NCBI RefSeq assembly: GCF_014646355.1
Contig: NZ_BMNH01000010.1
Span: 1 to 64,000 of the forward strand
Length of the DNA: 64,000 nucleotides
Reading direction: 5' to 3'
Source of the DNA: Nonomuraea cavernae
Lineage (GTDB): Bacteria; Actinomycetota; Actinomycetes; Streptosporangiales; Streptosporangiaceae
Position numbers and translations under genes: made by a program. Positions 24,760 to 33,086 of the stretch are shown piece by piece (position 1 is the first letter of the stretch; each line of letters begins with the position of its first letter). A model generated the notes under the pieces. It was not told the DNA's origin. It saw only the letters and a list, made by a program, of their open reading frames with translations, and did not search any database.

Positions 24760-25827
24760 ATGAACCTCGCAGTCGTCGTTTCCTCGCACGAGCACATCGC
24801 CTTCCACGCGTACTGCTCACTGATCTCGCCCGCGCTCCGAGAAGCCGCGCGAGGACCGCTGCGCCGTGCCCGGCACAACGGGAGAGCGTGCGCCGGAGTC
24901 AGTAGGACCCGCTGGTGCGACGGATGTGAAGACGTGATCGCCGACCTTCTCCTCCGCGGGTACGCAAGGTTCCGCAAGGCCCTGGCAGGGGGACCACCCT
25001 GCACACGGACGGGCGAGACCGTACGCGAGATGGAAGCGGCCATCCGGTGGCTGACGTCGCCCGAAGCCGCTCACGAGATCCTCACCCGTAAAGCACGCCA
25101 GATCAGGCAGCGTCCCACCGAGGGGGAGCCGCCTGGCCTGCGCGCGGCCCGTGCCCAGCTCGTCCACCACCCCTTGCGCAACCTCGAAGCCCAAGTACGC
25201 CGAGCAGATGCCACCCGGCGGGGAGCCTCGGCCAAGCCCGACCGCGACCTCCGCGACTCCACCTGGGCGAAGCCGCTCCGCGCGGACAGGGTCGCGTTCC
25301 AGCTCCTGCTGGACGCGGTCACCCGGCTGCGGCACGGGGCAGTGGACCCCTACGACATCCCGCTCGTCCTGCTCAACTCCCTAGGCGTGGACCTGCTTCC
25401 GGCACGGCGCATCCTGCGCGAAGCCCTGGACGGTCTCCGTACACTCCGCCCTGCCTTCTACCGGGCCAACGTGACGGGGTACCTCGGACAGGAGCTCCCG
25501 CCCGCATCGACTTCACTGGCGCAGTCTCCGGAGGAACTGCTCCTTGACCAGGAAGAGAAGGATGCGGCACGGCGTACGGTGGGTCAGCTGCTGGCAGGCG
25601 ATGCCGGCGTGCGCACCGCGACGGCACGCTACCGGCCGTTGCTTGCCCGGATCTGCGCTGACGCGCCCCCGAACGGCGCCGAGCTCGTCCACTGGATCAC
25701 GAACGAATACGGGATCACCCCCACGGCCGCCGACCGCTTCGCCCGACACCTCATCCACCTGGTCGCCCTCGCGGACCTGGACTGGGTCGCTTCCCAGTGC
25801 CGTACGACTCCCCATCGCTCGCAGTAA
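24760..25827 (+). CDS. Uncharacterised protein between the type III module and array 3
   Basis: 355 residues, not recognised. Near the N-terminus, CAGVSRTRWCDGCEDVIADL holds three Cys that could bind metal, and the following LLLRGYARFRKAL is a basic helix. The middle is rich in Arg-bearing helices. The C-terminal part (LLLDQEEKDAARRTVGQLL and TNEYGITPTAADRFARHL) could hold a helix-turn-helix. The start has GGAGGGG seven bases upstream; a 5'-extended start at 24739 is possible. It sits 156 bases after the CARF-like gene, possibly with its own promoter (TTGACC/TTGACG near 24601-24615), and ends at a strong hairpin. A nucleic-acid-binding role is a guess. Confidence 0.5.
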   Translation: MNLAVVVSSHEHIAFHAYCSLISPALREAARGPLRRARHNGRACAGVSRTRWCDGCEDVIADLLLRGYARFRKALAGGPPCTRTGETVREMEAAIRWLTSPEAAHEILTRKARQIRQRPTEGEPPGLRAARAQLVHHPLRNLEAQVRRADATRRGASAKPDRDLRDSTWAKPLRADRVAFQLLLDAVTRLRHGAVDPYDIPLVLLNSLGVDLLPARRILREALDGLRTLRPAFYRANVTGYLGQELPPASTSLAQSPEELLLDQEEKDAARRTVGQLLAGDAGVRTATARYRPLLARICADAPPNGAELVHWITNEYGITPTAADRFARHLIHLVALADLDWVASQCRTTPHRSQ

Positions 25828-25833
25828 CCATCA

Positions 25834-25871
25834 CGCTCTGCGGGGACCGCACGGTCGGTCCCCGCAGAGCG
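25834..25871 (+). terminator. Strong hairpin ending the type III transcription unit
   Basis: Perfect 15-bp stem CGCTCTGCGGGGACC (25834-25848) with its complement at 25857-25871 and an 8-base loop, six bases after the stop at 25827. There is no T-run, as is common for actinomycete terminators. It also lies where leftward transcripts of array 3 would arrive, so it may act in both directions. Confidence 0.75.
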
Positions 25872-25880
25872 ATCCGGATT

Positions 25881-28090
25881 GTTGTAACCCCTGGTGGAGG
25901 GGGCAATAAGGACCTCTACGTCAAGGTGAGCCACGGCGACAGCCCCGAGTTTTGACCCCTCGTAGGGGCGATGAGGACCGCCCCGTCATGGCCATGTCGT
26001 AGGCGGCCTCATACGCGTTGCGACCCCTCGTAGGGGCATGAGGACTCATCCCGGAGAGGATCGCCGAGCACCTGAACGGCAGGTTGCGACCCCTCGTAGG
26101 GGCGATGAAGACCCGCATCCTCATCACCGGCAGCCGCTCGTGGAGGTTGCGACCCCTCGTAGGGGCGATGAAGACACCCACGATGGTACGGACGGGAGGG
26201 TCATGAGCTTGTTGCGACCCCTCGTAGGGGCGATGAAGACTCTGGCGGCGCCAGGAGTGCAAGGCGTGCGGGACCCCGGTTGCGACCCCTCGTAGGGGCG
26301 ATGAAGACTCGTCAGCAGGCCCCGACGTGGGCCTGCTCGCGGCGTTGCGACCCCTCGTAGGGGCGATGAAGACATGTATAAGCCCATGGAAGCGGTCATC
26401 TGGTCCGTGTTGCGACCCCTCGTAGGGGCGATGAAGACGATGACTTGTGATCGCGGGTGCGGCGCCACGTTCCGGTTGCGACCCCTCGTAGGGGCGATGA
26501 AGACCGGACGACGAGTTCGACACCCTCCGCGACCGGTGGGAGTTGCGACCCCTCGTAGGGGCGATGAAGACTCCAGAACGTCCCGGGGGACGGCTCACAC
26601 TCGGCGTGTTGCGACCCCTCGTAGGGGCGATGAAGACCGCATAGCGCCGATGTCCATCCAGCGTCACGTGAGGTTGCGACCCCTCGTAGGGGCGATGAAG
26701 ACCTCATAGCGCCGATGTCCATCCAGCGTCACGTGAGGTTGCGACCCCTCGTAGGGGCGATGAAGACGAGACGCTGCCCTCGATGAGGGTGTCGAGGTGG
26801 TGTTGCGACCCCTCGTAGGGGCGATGAAGACTCAGATCTGCGTGCTCAAGTAGGGGGCGCGCTTCGTGTTGCGACCCCTCGTAGGGGCGATGAAGACTCT
26901 GCGGCGTGGTGAGGCGTGCGGCGCGAGGTGGATGTTGCGACCCCTCGTAGGGGCGATGAAGACACACCGTGACGTCATTGCGTACCTGGGTGTCGTCGTG
27001 TTGCGACCCCTCGTAGGGGCGATGAAGACCGCCACGTCATCGGCGTGCAGGGTCACCGTGACCGCGTGTTGCGACCCCTCGTAGGGGCGATGAAGACGTC
27101 GGAATAGCCGGGATCGTGGCGAGGCTGTGTCATCCGGTTGCGACCCCTCGTAGGGGCGATGAAGACCGAGGGGCTTGCGCGGCGCCCGCAGTTTGGGCGC
27201 CGGTTGCGACCCCTCGTAGGGGCGATGAAGACATGAGTGAGACTTCCTGGATGACGGACCAGGGCGCGGTTGCGACCCCTCGTAGGGGCGATGAAGACGC
27301 ATGCACACGCGTGCCGATGCGGTTTTGCGGCTGATGTTGCGACCCCTCGTAGGGGCGATGAAGACCGTGGACCGCTACCGCAAGGGCGGGCGGAAGCTCG
27401 TGTTGCGACCCCTCGTAGGGGCGATGAAGACGCAAAACGGCCGGCCCCCGCAAGGGGGGCCGGCCGCCGGTTGCGACCCCTCGTAGGGGCGATGAAGACA
27501 TCCTGGTGGTCCCGTTCGACGTTGTGATTCCGGTGTTGCGACCCCTCGTAGGGGCGATGAAGACCTCGGTCGCGGTCATCCTGCCCGCCTGGTGATGACG
27601 GTTGCGACCCCTCGTAGGGGCGATGAAGACCCCCCCATGATCGCCTTCACCTACCGCCTCCACGACAGGTTGCGACCCCTCGTAGGGGCGATGAAGACTA
27701 CGGAACCCAACGCACCCTCGCCCGCCGCGCCAGGTTGCGACCCCTCGTAGGGGCGATGAAGACGTGGGCTCGCCGCATGGAGGCCCGCTCGGCGAGCGGT
27801 TGCGACCCCTCGTAGGGGCGATGAAGACGCCGCCGAGGTCGTCCAGCAGCCACGGCAGCAGGTTGCGACCCCTCGTAGGGGCGATGAAGACTGGACGGCA
27901 AGCTGCCCAAGCTCAAACCGCCCGGGTTGCGACCCCTCGTAGGGGCGATGAAGACCTGCACCCGTCGTACCTGGGCTACCGCGTCCACCACGGGTTGCGA
28001 CCCCTCGTAGGGGCGATGAAGACCCGGCATCCCGCGCGGCATCGGCGTCGCCTACCTGTAGTTGCGACCCCTCGTAGGGGCGATGAAGAC
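25881..28090 (-). CRISPR. CRISPR array 3 (33 repeats plus a decayed terminal copy)
   Basis: Thirty-three 29-30-nt repeats from 25949 to 28090, spaced 63-69 bases apart, with a further decayed 33-nt copy (starting GTTGTAACCCC) at 25881-25913. Most repeats begin GTTGCGACCCCTCGTAGGGG and end GATGAAGAC; the two most distal (25949 and 26017) end in GAGGAC like arrays 1 and 2, and 26017 lacks one base. The leader is on the right, so reading is leftward and decay is at the old end, as expected. Spacers at 26638-26672 and 26703-26737 differ by one base. The spacer at 27432-27469 is itself a long hairpin. Confidence 0.97.
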
Positions 28091-28204
28091 CCCAGAGTAA
28101 AGGCGCAGGTCACACGCCCAACGGTGAGGCCGGTCAAGGGTCGTTTTGCAGTGAACCTTCGGTTGTGCGGAAGACCCCGGAGGTTCGCTGCAAAATCCAT
28201 GATC
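28091..28204 (-). promoter_or_regulatory. CRISPR leader of array 3
   Basis: Read on the minus strand: TGATCATG, inverted repeat with arms at 28177-28195 and 28144-28162 (TTTTGCAGCGAACCTCCGG and CCGAAGGTTCACTGCAAAA), a variable section, and GACCTGCGCCTTTACTCTGG against the first repeat. It matches the plan of the other two leaders with a few changes in the repeat-proximal block. Confidence 0.85.
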
Positions 28205-28301
28205 AACAAGCTGATCGGATCACCCGTAGCCTACCGCTGAATGCGTCACGAGGGCTGGCCGATCCTGCTCGAAAGCGGGGTGCGGGCGACGCGAGGGGGC
28301 A

Positions 28302-28336
28302 GGTCGCCCCGCGAGGAGATGCCTCGCGGGGCGACC
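28302..28336 (-). terminator. Hairpin downstream of the truncated paralogue
   Basis: Perfect 15-bp stem GGTCGCCCCGCGAGG (28302-28316) with complement 28322-28336 and loop AGATG. A nearly identical hairpin lies at 29747-29783, after the intact paralogue, so gene and hairpin were duplicated together. Function as a terminator for the minus-strand gene is inferred from position. Confidence 0.55.
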
Positions 28337-28366
28337 GTCATCGCGGGACCGTCCGGCCGGATGAGG

Positions 28367-28525
28367 TCAGTTCCGGTTCATGTTGTCGTTGCCGCGGCCG
28401 TCGCGGTCGTTGCACCACTGACGCCGCCACTCACCGTGGTGACGGCAGTAGTAGCACCGCCTGCCGTTGCGCCACCGCCACTCGCACCCGCGAGGCCGCC
28501 ACGCGCGCGCCGTAGGACGTGAGGG
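28367..28525 (-). pseudogene. Truncated paralogue of the secreted Cys/Asn-rich peptide gene
   Basis: The minus frame ending at 28367 reads CEWRWRNGRRCYYCRHHGEW, then RRQWCNDRDGRGNDNMNRN and stop. It is almost the same as the core of the gene at 29816-30193, but the Asn-rich tail is reduced to one unit and the frame is closed by a stop at 28526-28528, so the signal peptide is missing. I read it as a decayed copy. Confidence 0.65.
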
Positions 28526-28706
28526 TCATCTCGGCGGCCGGGGCCGAGGCGATCCGCGACCGCGTACGGGCGCACCTGGACTGGGCGCAGCACATGCGCG
28601 CCGCGCTCGCCCCGGTCATCGCCGTCATCCGGTTGCAGCGCAAGGCCATGAGGACGAGCTGCCGGACCCGAGCGCGGCCGAACCAATGCCCCGCCCGGCC
28701 GTCGCC

Positions 28707-28757
28707 TCGGAACGGCATTGGAACGACTCGGAACGGCTCGGAACGATTCCGAACAGC
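28707..28757. repeat. Phased GAAC repeats upstream of tiny ORFs
   Basis: GAAC motifs begin at 28710, 28721, 28731, 28741 and 28751, within units like TCGGAACGGC and TCGGAACGAT. The 10-11-base spacing places them on one face of the helix, as in iterons or tandem operator half-sites. They lie 42 bases before the first tiny ORF (28799). Confidence 0.5.
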
Positions 28758-28842
28758 CGAACCCAGCCCATCACCCGCAAGACGCGAGAGGACACCCGAT
28801 GACCCGCGAGACCCGATTCCTCAACGGCCGGTGGAGGTTCTG

Positions 28843-28980
28843 ATGCACCTCCGCCACCGCTGGGAGACCGTCGAGCAGATCGGCCACATCGCCACCCAAG
28901 CCTGCTCCCGCTGCTACAAGACCCGCGTCCGCATACGCGCCTCGCATGCTCCACGAGACCAGGAAGCAGCTCGTGGCTGA
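28843..28980 (+). CDS. Tiny CxxC protein, translationally coupled to a 14-codon ORF
   Basis: 45 residues beginning MHLRHRWETVEQIGHIATQA and then CSRCYKTRVRIRA. The single CxxC in a basic setting resembles half a zinc ribbon; two chains could share a metal. GGAGG lies five bases before the ATG. A 14-codon ORF (MTRETRFLNGRWRF, 28799-28843) ends in TGATG, overlapping this start, so translation may be coupled. A longer in-frame reading from 28519 exists but has no protein-like character in the middle. Function unknown; mobile-element origin is possible. Confidence 0.5.
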   Translation: MHLRHRWETVEQIGHIATQACSRCYKTRVRIRASHAPRDQEAARG

Positions 28981-29095
28981 GTGCGGCCTGCCCGACCCCT
29001 ACAACGGTGCCGGCGCTTGTTCGGCACCGCTCGCCCGTCCATGTCGCCATCCATAGCGGACTGATGCTGTCCGCCAGGGGTGCCAGGGTGCCTCC

Positions 29096-29689
29096 ATGAA
29101 CGCAGACGAGCTCGATTGGAACCGGACGCTGCGCGAGCAGTGGGAGTTCCATTGGAACCATCAGCTCCGAGGCCGGCTGGACGGCCTCACCGACGACGAG
29201 TATTTCTGGTCGCCGGTGCCGGACGCCTGGAGCGTGCGGCCGCGCGGCAGTTCGAAGGCGCCCGTGCAGGCCGGCGCCGGGGACTTCACCATGGACTACG
29301 CCTTCCCCGAGCCGGTCCCCACGGCCTTCAGCACGATCGCCTGGCGACTCGGTCACGTCATCGTCGGCGTGCTCGCCGCGCGCAACGCGGCGCACTTCGG
29401 CGCGCCGGCGGCGTCGTACGAGACCTGGGAGTACGCCGGCAGCGCGGCCACCGCGCTCGACCAGCTCGAAGCCCAGCTCGACGGTTGGCTGGCCGGGGTG
29501 CGCGGTCTCGGCGAGACAGGGCTGCGGGTCCCGGTCGGCGCCAAGGAGCCCTTTCCTGAGCTGCCCATGGCCGATCTGGTGCTGCACATCCACCGCGAGC
29601 TGATCCACCACCTGTCCGAGGTCTGCCTGTTGCGTGATCTCTACCTGCACACGAACCCGCTCGTGGACGGACTGCGCCACGACCGCTGA
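29096..29689 (+). CDS. DinB superfamily protein
   Basis: 197 residues, the usual length. The four-helix DinB fold is suggested by HWNHQLRGRLDGLTDDEYFW near the N-terminus, WRLGHVIVGVLAARNAAHFG in the middle (first metal His) and HIHRELIHHLSEVCLLRDLY near the C-terminus (further His). Actinobacterial members include mycothiol-dependent enzymes, but many are uncharacterised. It stands alone between short repeats; the ATG follows GGTGCCTCC, a weak ribosome site. Confidence 0.85.
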   Translation: MNADELDWNRTLREQWEFHWNHQLRGRLDGLTDDEYFWSPVPDAWSVRPRGSSKAPVQAGAGDFTMDYAFPEPVPTAFSTIAWRLGHVIVGVLAARNAAHFGAPAASYETWEYAGSAATALDQLEAQLDGWLAGVRGLGETGLRVPVGAKEPFPELPMADLVLHIHRELIHHLSEVCLLRDLYLHTNPLVDGLRHDR

Positions 29690-29746
29690 CGGGTCCGGCC
29701 GGCCCAGGTGAGGTACGGGCTCGGGCGGCGTCCGGGCCTGAATGGG

Positions 29747-29783
29747 CGGTCGCCCCGCGAGGGGATGCCTCGCGGGGCGACCG
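29747..29783 (-). terminator. Hairpin downstream of the Asn-rich peptide gene
   Basis: 16-bp perfect stem CGGTCGCCCCGCGAGG (29747-29762) with complement 29768-29783 and a 5-base loop, 32 bases after the stop of the minus-strand gene. It lacks a T-run. Same element as 28302-28336. Confidence 0.6.
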
Positions 29784-29815
29784 TCATCGCAGGGCCTCGT
29801 CAGGGCCCGGTGAGG

Positions 29816-30193
29816 TCACTGGTTGCGGTTGATGTTCTCGTTGCGGTTGATGTTCTCGTTCCGGTTCAGGTTCTGGTTCCGGTTGAGGTTTTCGTTCCGG
29901 TTGAGGTTCTCGTTCCGGTTCATGTTCTCGTTGCGGTTGCCGCTGCCGCCGCCGCCGTTGCGGCACCACTGGCGCCGCCACTCACCGTGGGAGCGGCAGT
30001 AGTAGCACCTTCTGCCGTTGCGCCACCGCCACTCGCACCTGCGAGCCGAGCTCTGCGGCGTGATCGAGGCCTGCTGGCTGACGGTCGCGTACGTGGTGGT
30101 CGAACTGGAGGCGCTGGACGGCATGGCCGCGAAGGTTCCTGCGACGATCGTGGATCCCGCCATCGTGGCGGTGATGAGCAGACGCTTGAGCAC
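29816..30193 (-). CDS. Secreted Cys-rich peptide with Asn-rich tandem tail
   Basis: 125 residues. An N-terminal signal peptide (MLKRLLITATMAGSTIVAG, AxA-type cleavage near residue 30) is followed by a Thr/Ser stretch, a compact basic core with four Cys (CEWRWRNGRRCYYCRSHGEW and WC), a Gly linker, and seven tandem hexapeptides of the type N-R-N-E/Q-N-M/L/I. The tail is encoded by an 18-bp DNA repeat (29819-29935). GTG start with GGGAG upstream. An extracellular structural or antimicrobial-type role is possible, but I do not recognise a family. A truncated copy lies at 28367-28525. Confidence 0.65.
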   Translation of the reverse strand: MLKRLLITATMAGSTIVAGTFAAMPSSASSSTTTYATVSQQASITPQSSARRCEWRWRNGRRCYYCRSHGEWRRQWCRNGGGGSGNRNENMNRNENLNRNENLNRNQNLNRNENINRNENINRNQ

Positions 30194-30769
30194 CAGAGAT
30201 CACTCCCTGAATGTTGTCGAGTCCCAGATGCATGGGATCGGGTGAGCGTCGGAATCGGTTTTCCCGGGATGCGCCGATGCGGCGCGCTGAACATTTCTCA
30301 GAGTAAGCACGGCGCCTGGCGGCGGTCTTCCGGAGAGCGGCAAAGCCTTATTTCCGGCCCCTCTCCACCTGAAAGTGAATTGTCGGATATCCCTGGTGGC
30401 AGCGGCCTTGCGGGCCGAGGACGGCCGACTGATGCCGAGCCGGGAATGCGTTCTCCTGATTCGGGGAGTTCTCGCGGATTCCCGAGTGCCATCAATGGTG
30501 CGCCAGCGACACGGTAAATGGAGGGAAAGGGCACCTGGAGCCCCAAGGTCGTGACGACGTCGCCCGGGCGGAACGATTTCCTGGGCAACGGCCGCTCGAT
30601 GCCCCAGGGGGCCCCGGCGACCTCCCGGAATTCGTACATTCTGGGAGGTCGCGGGTTTGCCAGGCCGGCCGCCGAAGACGGGCCGGGCCCAGCGCCACCA
30701 TCGTCAACGCCCGTCCCACGGGAGTCGCCGGCACTCCTCGTCCCAGAGGGGCGCACGGACCCCAAGGAC
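30194..30769. other. Long intergenic region without a convincing gene
   Basis: Open frames here (for example the minus frame 30298-30765) have Arg/Pro/Gly-rich compositions typical of non-coding GC-rich DNA and no motifs. The part nearest 30194 should hold the promoter of the Asn-rich peptide gene. AT-richer words occur around 30290-30390. I see no RNA gene. Confidence 0.4.
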
Positions 30770-32113
30770 TCAGGACGTCACCGGGACGAGACGGGCGTCG
30801 TCGTGCGGGTCGTCGAGACGGGCCAGCCGGGTCTCACCCCGCCAGCGCATCAGCAGCACGGCCGCCACGAGCATCAGCGCCCCGGCCCAGCAGACCGCCG
30901 TGCGCGGGCCGAGCCGGTCCGAGACGAACCCCTGGACCAGCCCCCCGATCGGGAAGGACGCCGTGTAGCACATGATCCGGCAGGCCATCACCCGGCCGCG
31001 CATGTGGTCGGCCACGATGACCTGCATCGAGGTGTTCACCGCCGAGACGACCGCCAGGAAGCACCCGCCGACCACCACCAGCGCGATCACGCCGAACACG
31101 TAACCGGGAGCGACGCCGAAGGCCACGATGCCGAGGCCGTAGATCAGCAGGCCCCAGCGCACCACCTGGCCAAGGCTCACCTGGTGGTTCCAGCCCGAGA
31201 CGAGGGGTGCCGCGATGACCGCGCCGAGCCCGAACGCGGCGTTGAGAATGCCCAGCCCGACCGGCCCCACCGCGAAGACGCTCTCCGCGAACACCACGGT
31301 GAACTGGAAGATCGGGTTGCCCAGCACGCCCACCAGGACGGAGACCACCAGCGCCATGACCAGCCCCGGCCGGCGGCGGATGTAGCCGAGGGCGGCGAGG
31401 AACCGGCGGATGACGCCCCCCGACGCGGGGTACGCGGGCCGGGCCGGCGTGGTCCGGATCAGCGTCAGCGCGCCGAGCACGAACAGGAACGACACGGCGT
31501 TCAGCAGGAACGTCCACGACGGCCCCAGCACGGCGAGCAGCAGCCCGGCGAGCGCCGGGCCGATCGAGCGGGCGGCGTTGAACTGCAGGGAGTTCAGCGT
31601 CACCGCCGAGTGCAGGTCGCCGCGAGGGACCAGGTCGCTGACGAACGACTGCCAGCTCGGCAGGTTGATGCCCGCGAAGACGCCGCCGACGCCGACCAGC
31701 AGGAGCAGGACGACCGGCTGGTGCCACCCCGAGGTCCAGCACGCCCACAGCAGCAGCGCCGAAAGGGCCATCCCGGACTGCGTGAACAGCAGCACCCGCT
31801 TGCGGTTGCGACGGTCGGCGATCGACCCGCCCGCCGGGGCCAGGAAGATGCCGGGCAGGAACTGCGCGACGCTCACCAGGGCGACCCACAGGGCGCTCTC
31901 GGTGATCTGGTAGAGCACGTACGGCACTGCCAGGTTGCTCAGCCAGCTCCCGGTGTTGGAGACCAGGGCGCCACACCAGAAGATGGTGAAGTCCCGCTGC
32001 CGGAAGGCGCGGAACGAGTGACGCACGCCCCGGGGGGCTGCCTCCCCGTCGGCCGGCGTCTCATCCGTGTCGCTCGCGGACCTCGAGTGTCGTTGCCGTT
32101 TCAAGCCCGACAT
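30770..32113 (-). CDS. MFS transporter (EntS/MFS_3-like)
   Basis: 447 residues with about 12 hydrophobic helices. FRAFRQRDFTIFWCGALVSN at the N-terminus, the loop GGSIADRRNRKRVLL after helix 2, and SLQFNAARSIGPALAG match the MFS_3 group that includes the enterobactin exporter EntS. Substrate unknown; a siderophore or drug exporter role is typical. The ATG at 32111-32113 has GGAGAGGA directly upstream; the longer frame to 32563 is NAD-kinase antisense. It is divergent from the NAD kinase gene. Confidence 0.88.
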   Translation of the reverse strand: MSGLKRQRHSRSASDTDETPADGEAAPRGVRHSFRAFRQRDFTIFWCGALVSNTGSWLSNLAVPYVLYQITESALWVALVSVAQFLPGIFLAPAGGSIADRRNRKRVLLFTQSGMALSALLLWACWTSGWHQPVVLLLLVGVGGVFAGINLPSWQSFVSDLVPRGDLHSAVTLNSLQFNAARSIGPALAGLLLAVLGPSWTFLLNAVSFLFVLGALTLIRTTPARPAYPASGGVIRRFLAALGYIRRRPGLVMALVVSVLVGVLGNPIFQFTVVFAESVFAVGPVGLGILNAAFGLGAVIAAPLVSGWNHQVSLGQVVRWGLLIYGLGIVAFGVAPGYVFGVIALVVVGGCFLAVVSAVNTSMQVIVADHMRGRVMACRIMCYTASFPIGGLVQGFVSDRLGPRTAVCWAGALMLVAAVLLMRWRGETRLARLDDPHDDARLVPVTS

Positions 32114-32225
32114 TCCTCTCCTTCGCTGGGGGACGACACGTTCTGTTGTAGTTTCCTGCGGAAAACCCCAGCAACGGGAGAGTTCCGGCGAAGGGCCTGG
32201 CAGGAGCCCCCGTAGGGTGGTCCTC

Positions 32226-33086
32226 ATGGGGATGGTCGGGACGGTCGGGCTGGTGCTCCACCCGGAGCGCGACTCGGCGGAGGCGATCGACACCATCGTG
32301 GGCTGGGCCGGCGAGAGAGGCGTCACCGTGCTCGGGCTGCCCCAGGAGGTGGGCCGCATCGACTGCAGCGCCGTGGGCGTCGATGCCGCCACGCTCGCCG
32401 AGCGGGCAGATCTGGTGGTGAGTCTCGGCGGCGACGGCACCATGCTGCGCACGATGCGGCTGATCGCCGGACGGCCCACGCCGGTGCTCGGCGTCAACCT
32501 CGGGCGGCTCGGCTTCCTGGCCGAGATCGACGTCCGCGACCTGCCCGCGACCCTGACGGCCATCGACGCCGACGACTACACCGTCGAGCCGCGCATGGCG
32601 GTGCGCACCACGCTCCGCGAGGGCCGCCAGGTGATCGCGTTCAACGACATCGCGCTGGCCCGCATCCCCGGCGAGGGGCTGACCGTCGTCTCCGTCGCGC
32701 CGGGCGGCGACCCGTTCGTCAGATACGCCGCCGACGCGGTGATCGTGGCCACCTCCACCGGCTCCACCGCCTACAGCTTCTCGGCCGGCGGGCCGATCGT
32801 CTCCCCTCGTGTGGAGGCCGTGCTGGTCGTCCCGGCCGCCGCCCACTCGGCTTTCAACCGGGCCCTGGTGCTGCCCGCCGACGAGCAGGTGGAGCTCGAA
32901 CTGCTGCCCAGCAGCGGGCGGCTGGCCGTCGAGGTCGACGGCGCCGTCCTGGGGCACCTGGGTCCGGGTGACCGCATCACGGTCGCCGCCCTGCCGGGCG
33001 CGGCCCGGGTGGTGCGGCTCGGCACCACGTTCTATGAGCGCGCCCGCCGCAAGCTGCGGGTCGGCGGCAGCGCCGAGGCCGGCTGA
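32226..33086 (+). CDS. nadK: NAD kinase
   Basis: 286 residues. It makes NADP from NAD. The glycine-rich GGDGTMLRT motif is near residue 68, NLGRLGFLAEID follows, FNDIAL gives the conserved Asn-Asp, and TSTGSTAYSFSAGGPIVSP is the third signature. Two in-frame ATGs exist (32226 and 32232). The C-terminus is basic and overlaps the end of the opposite YibE/F gene by 55 bases, a tail-to-tail overlap. An upstream frame from 32067 is MFS antisense. Confidence 0.93.
   Translation: MGMVGTVGLVLHPERDSAEAIDTIVGWAGERGVTVLGLPQEVGRIDCSAVGVDAATLAERADLVVSLGGDGTMLRTMRLIAGRPTPVLGVNLGRLGFLAEIDVRDLPATLTAIDADDYTVEPRMAVRTTLREGRQVIAFNDIALARIPGEGLTVVSVAPGGDPFVRYAADAVIVATSTGSTAYSFSAGGPIVSPRVEAVLVVPAAAHSAFNRALVLPADEQVELELLPSSGRLAVEVDGAVLGHLGPGDRITVAALPGAARVVRLGTTFYERARRKLRVGGSAEAG

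Noticed and set aside
26704-27663. Open frames of 85-177 codons through array 3 (and similar ones in arrays 1 and 2)
   Set aside because: They are repeat-by-repeat translations (HRPYEGSQ, APTRGRN, LRPLVGAM) that follow the CRISPR period; not genes.
30298-30765. 155-codon minus-strand open frame
   Set aside because: Pro/Gly/Arg-rich composition, no motif and no ribosome site; treated as non-coding.
30518-32215. Plus-strand 565-codon open frame opposite the MFS gene
   Set aside because: Its composition is His/Asp/Arg/Gln-rich as expected for antisense of a GC-rich membrane protein gene; the minus strand has clear MFS motifs and a ribosome site.
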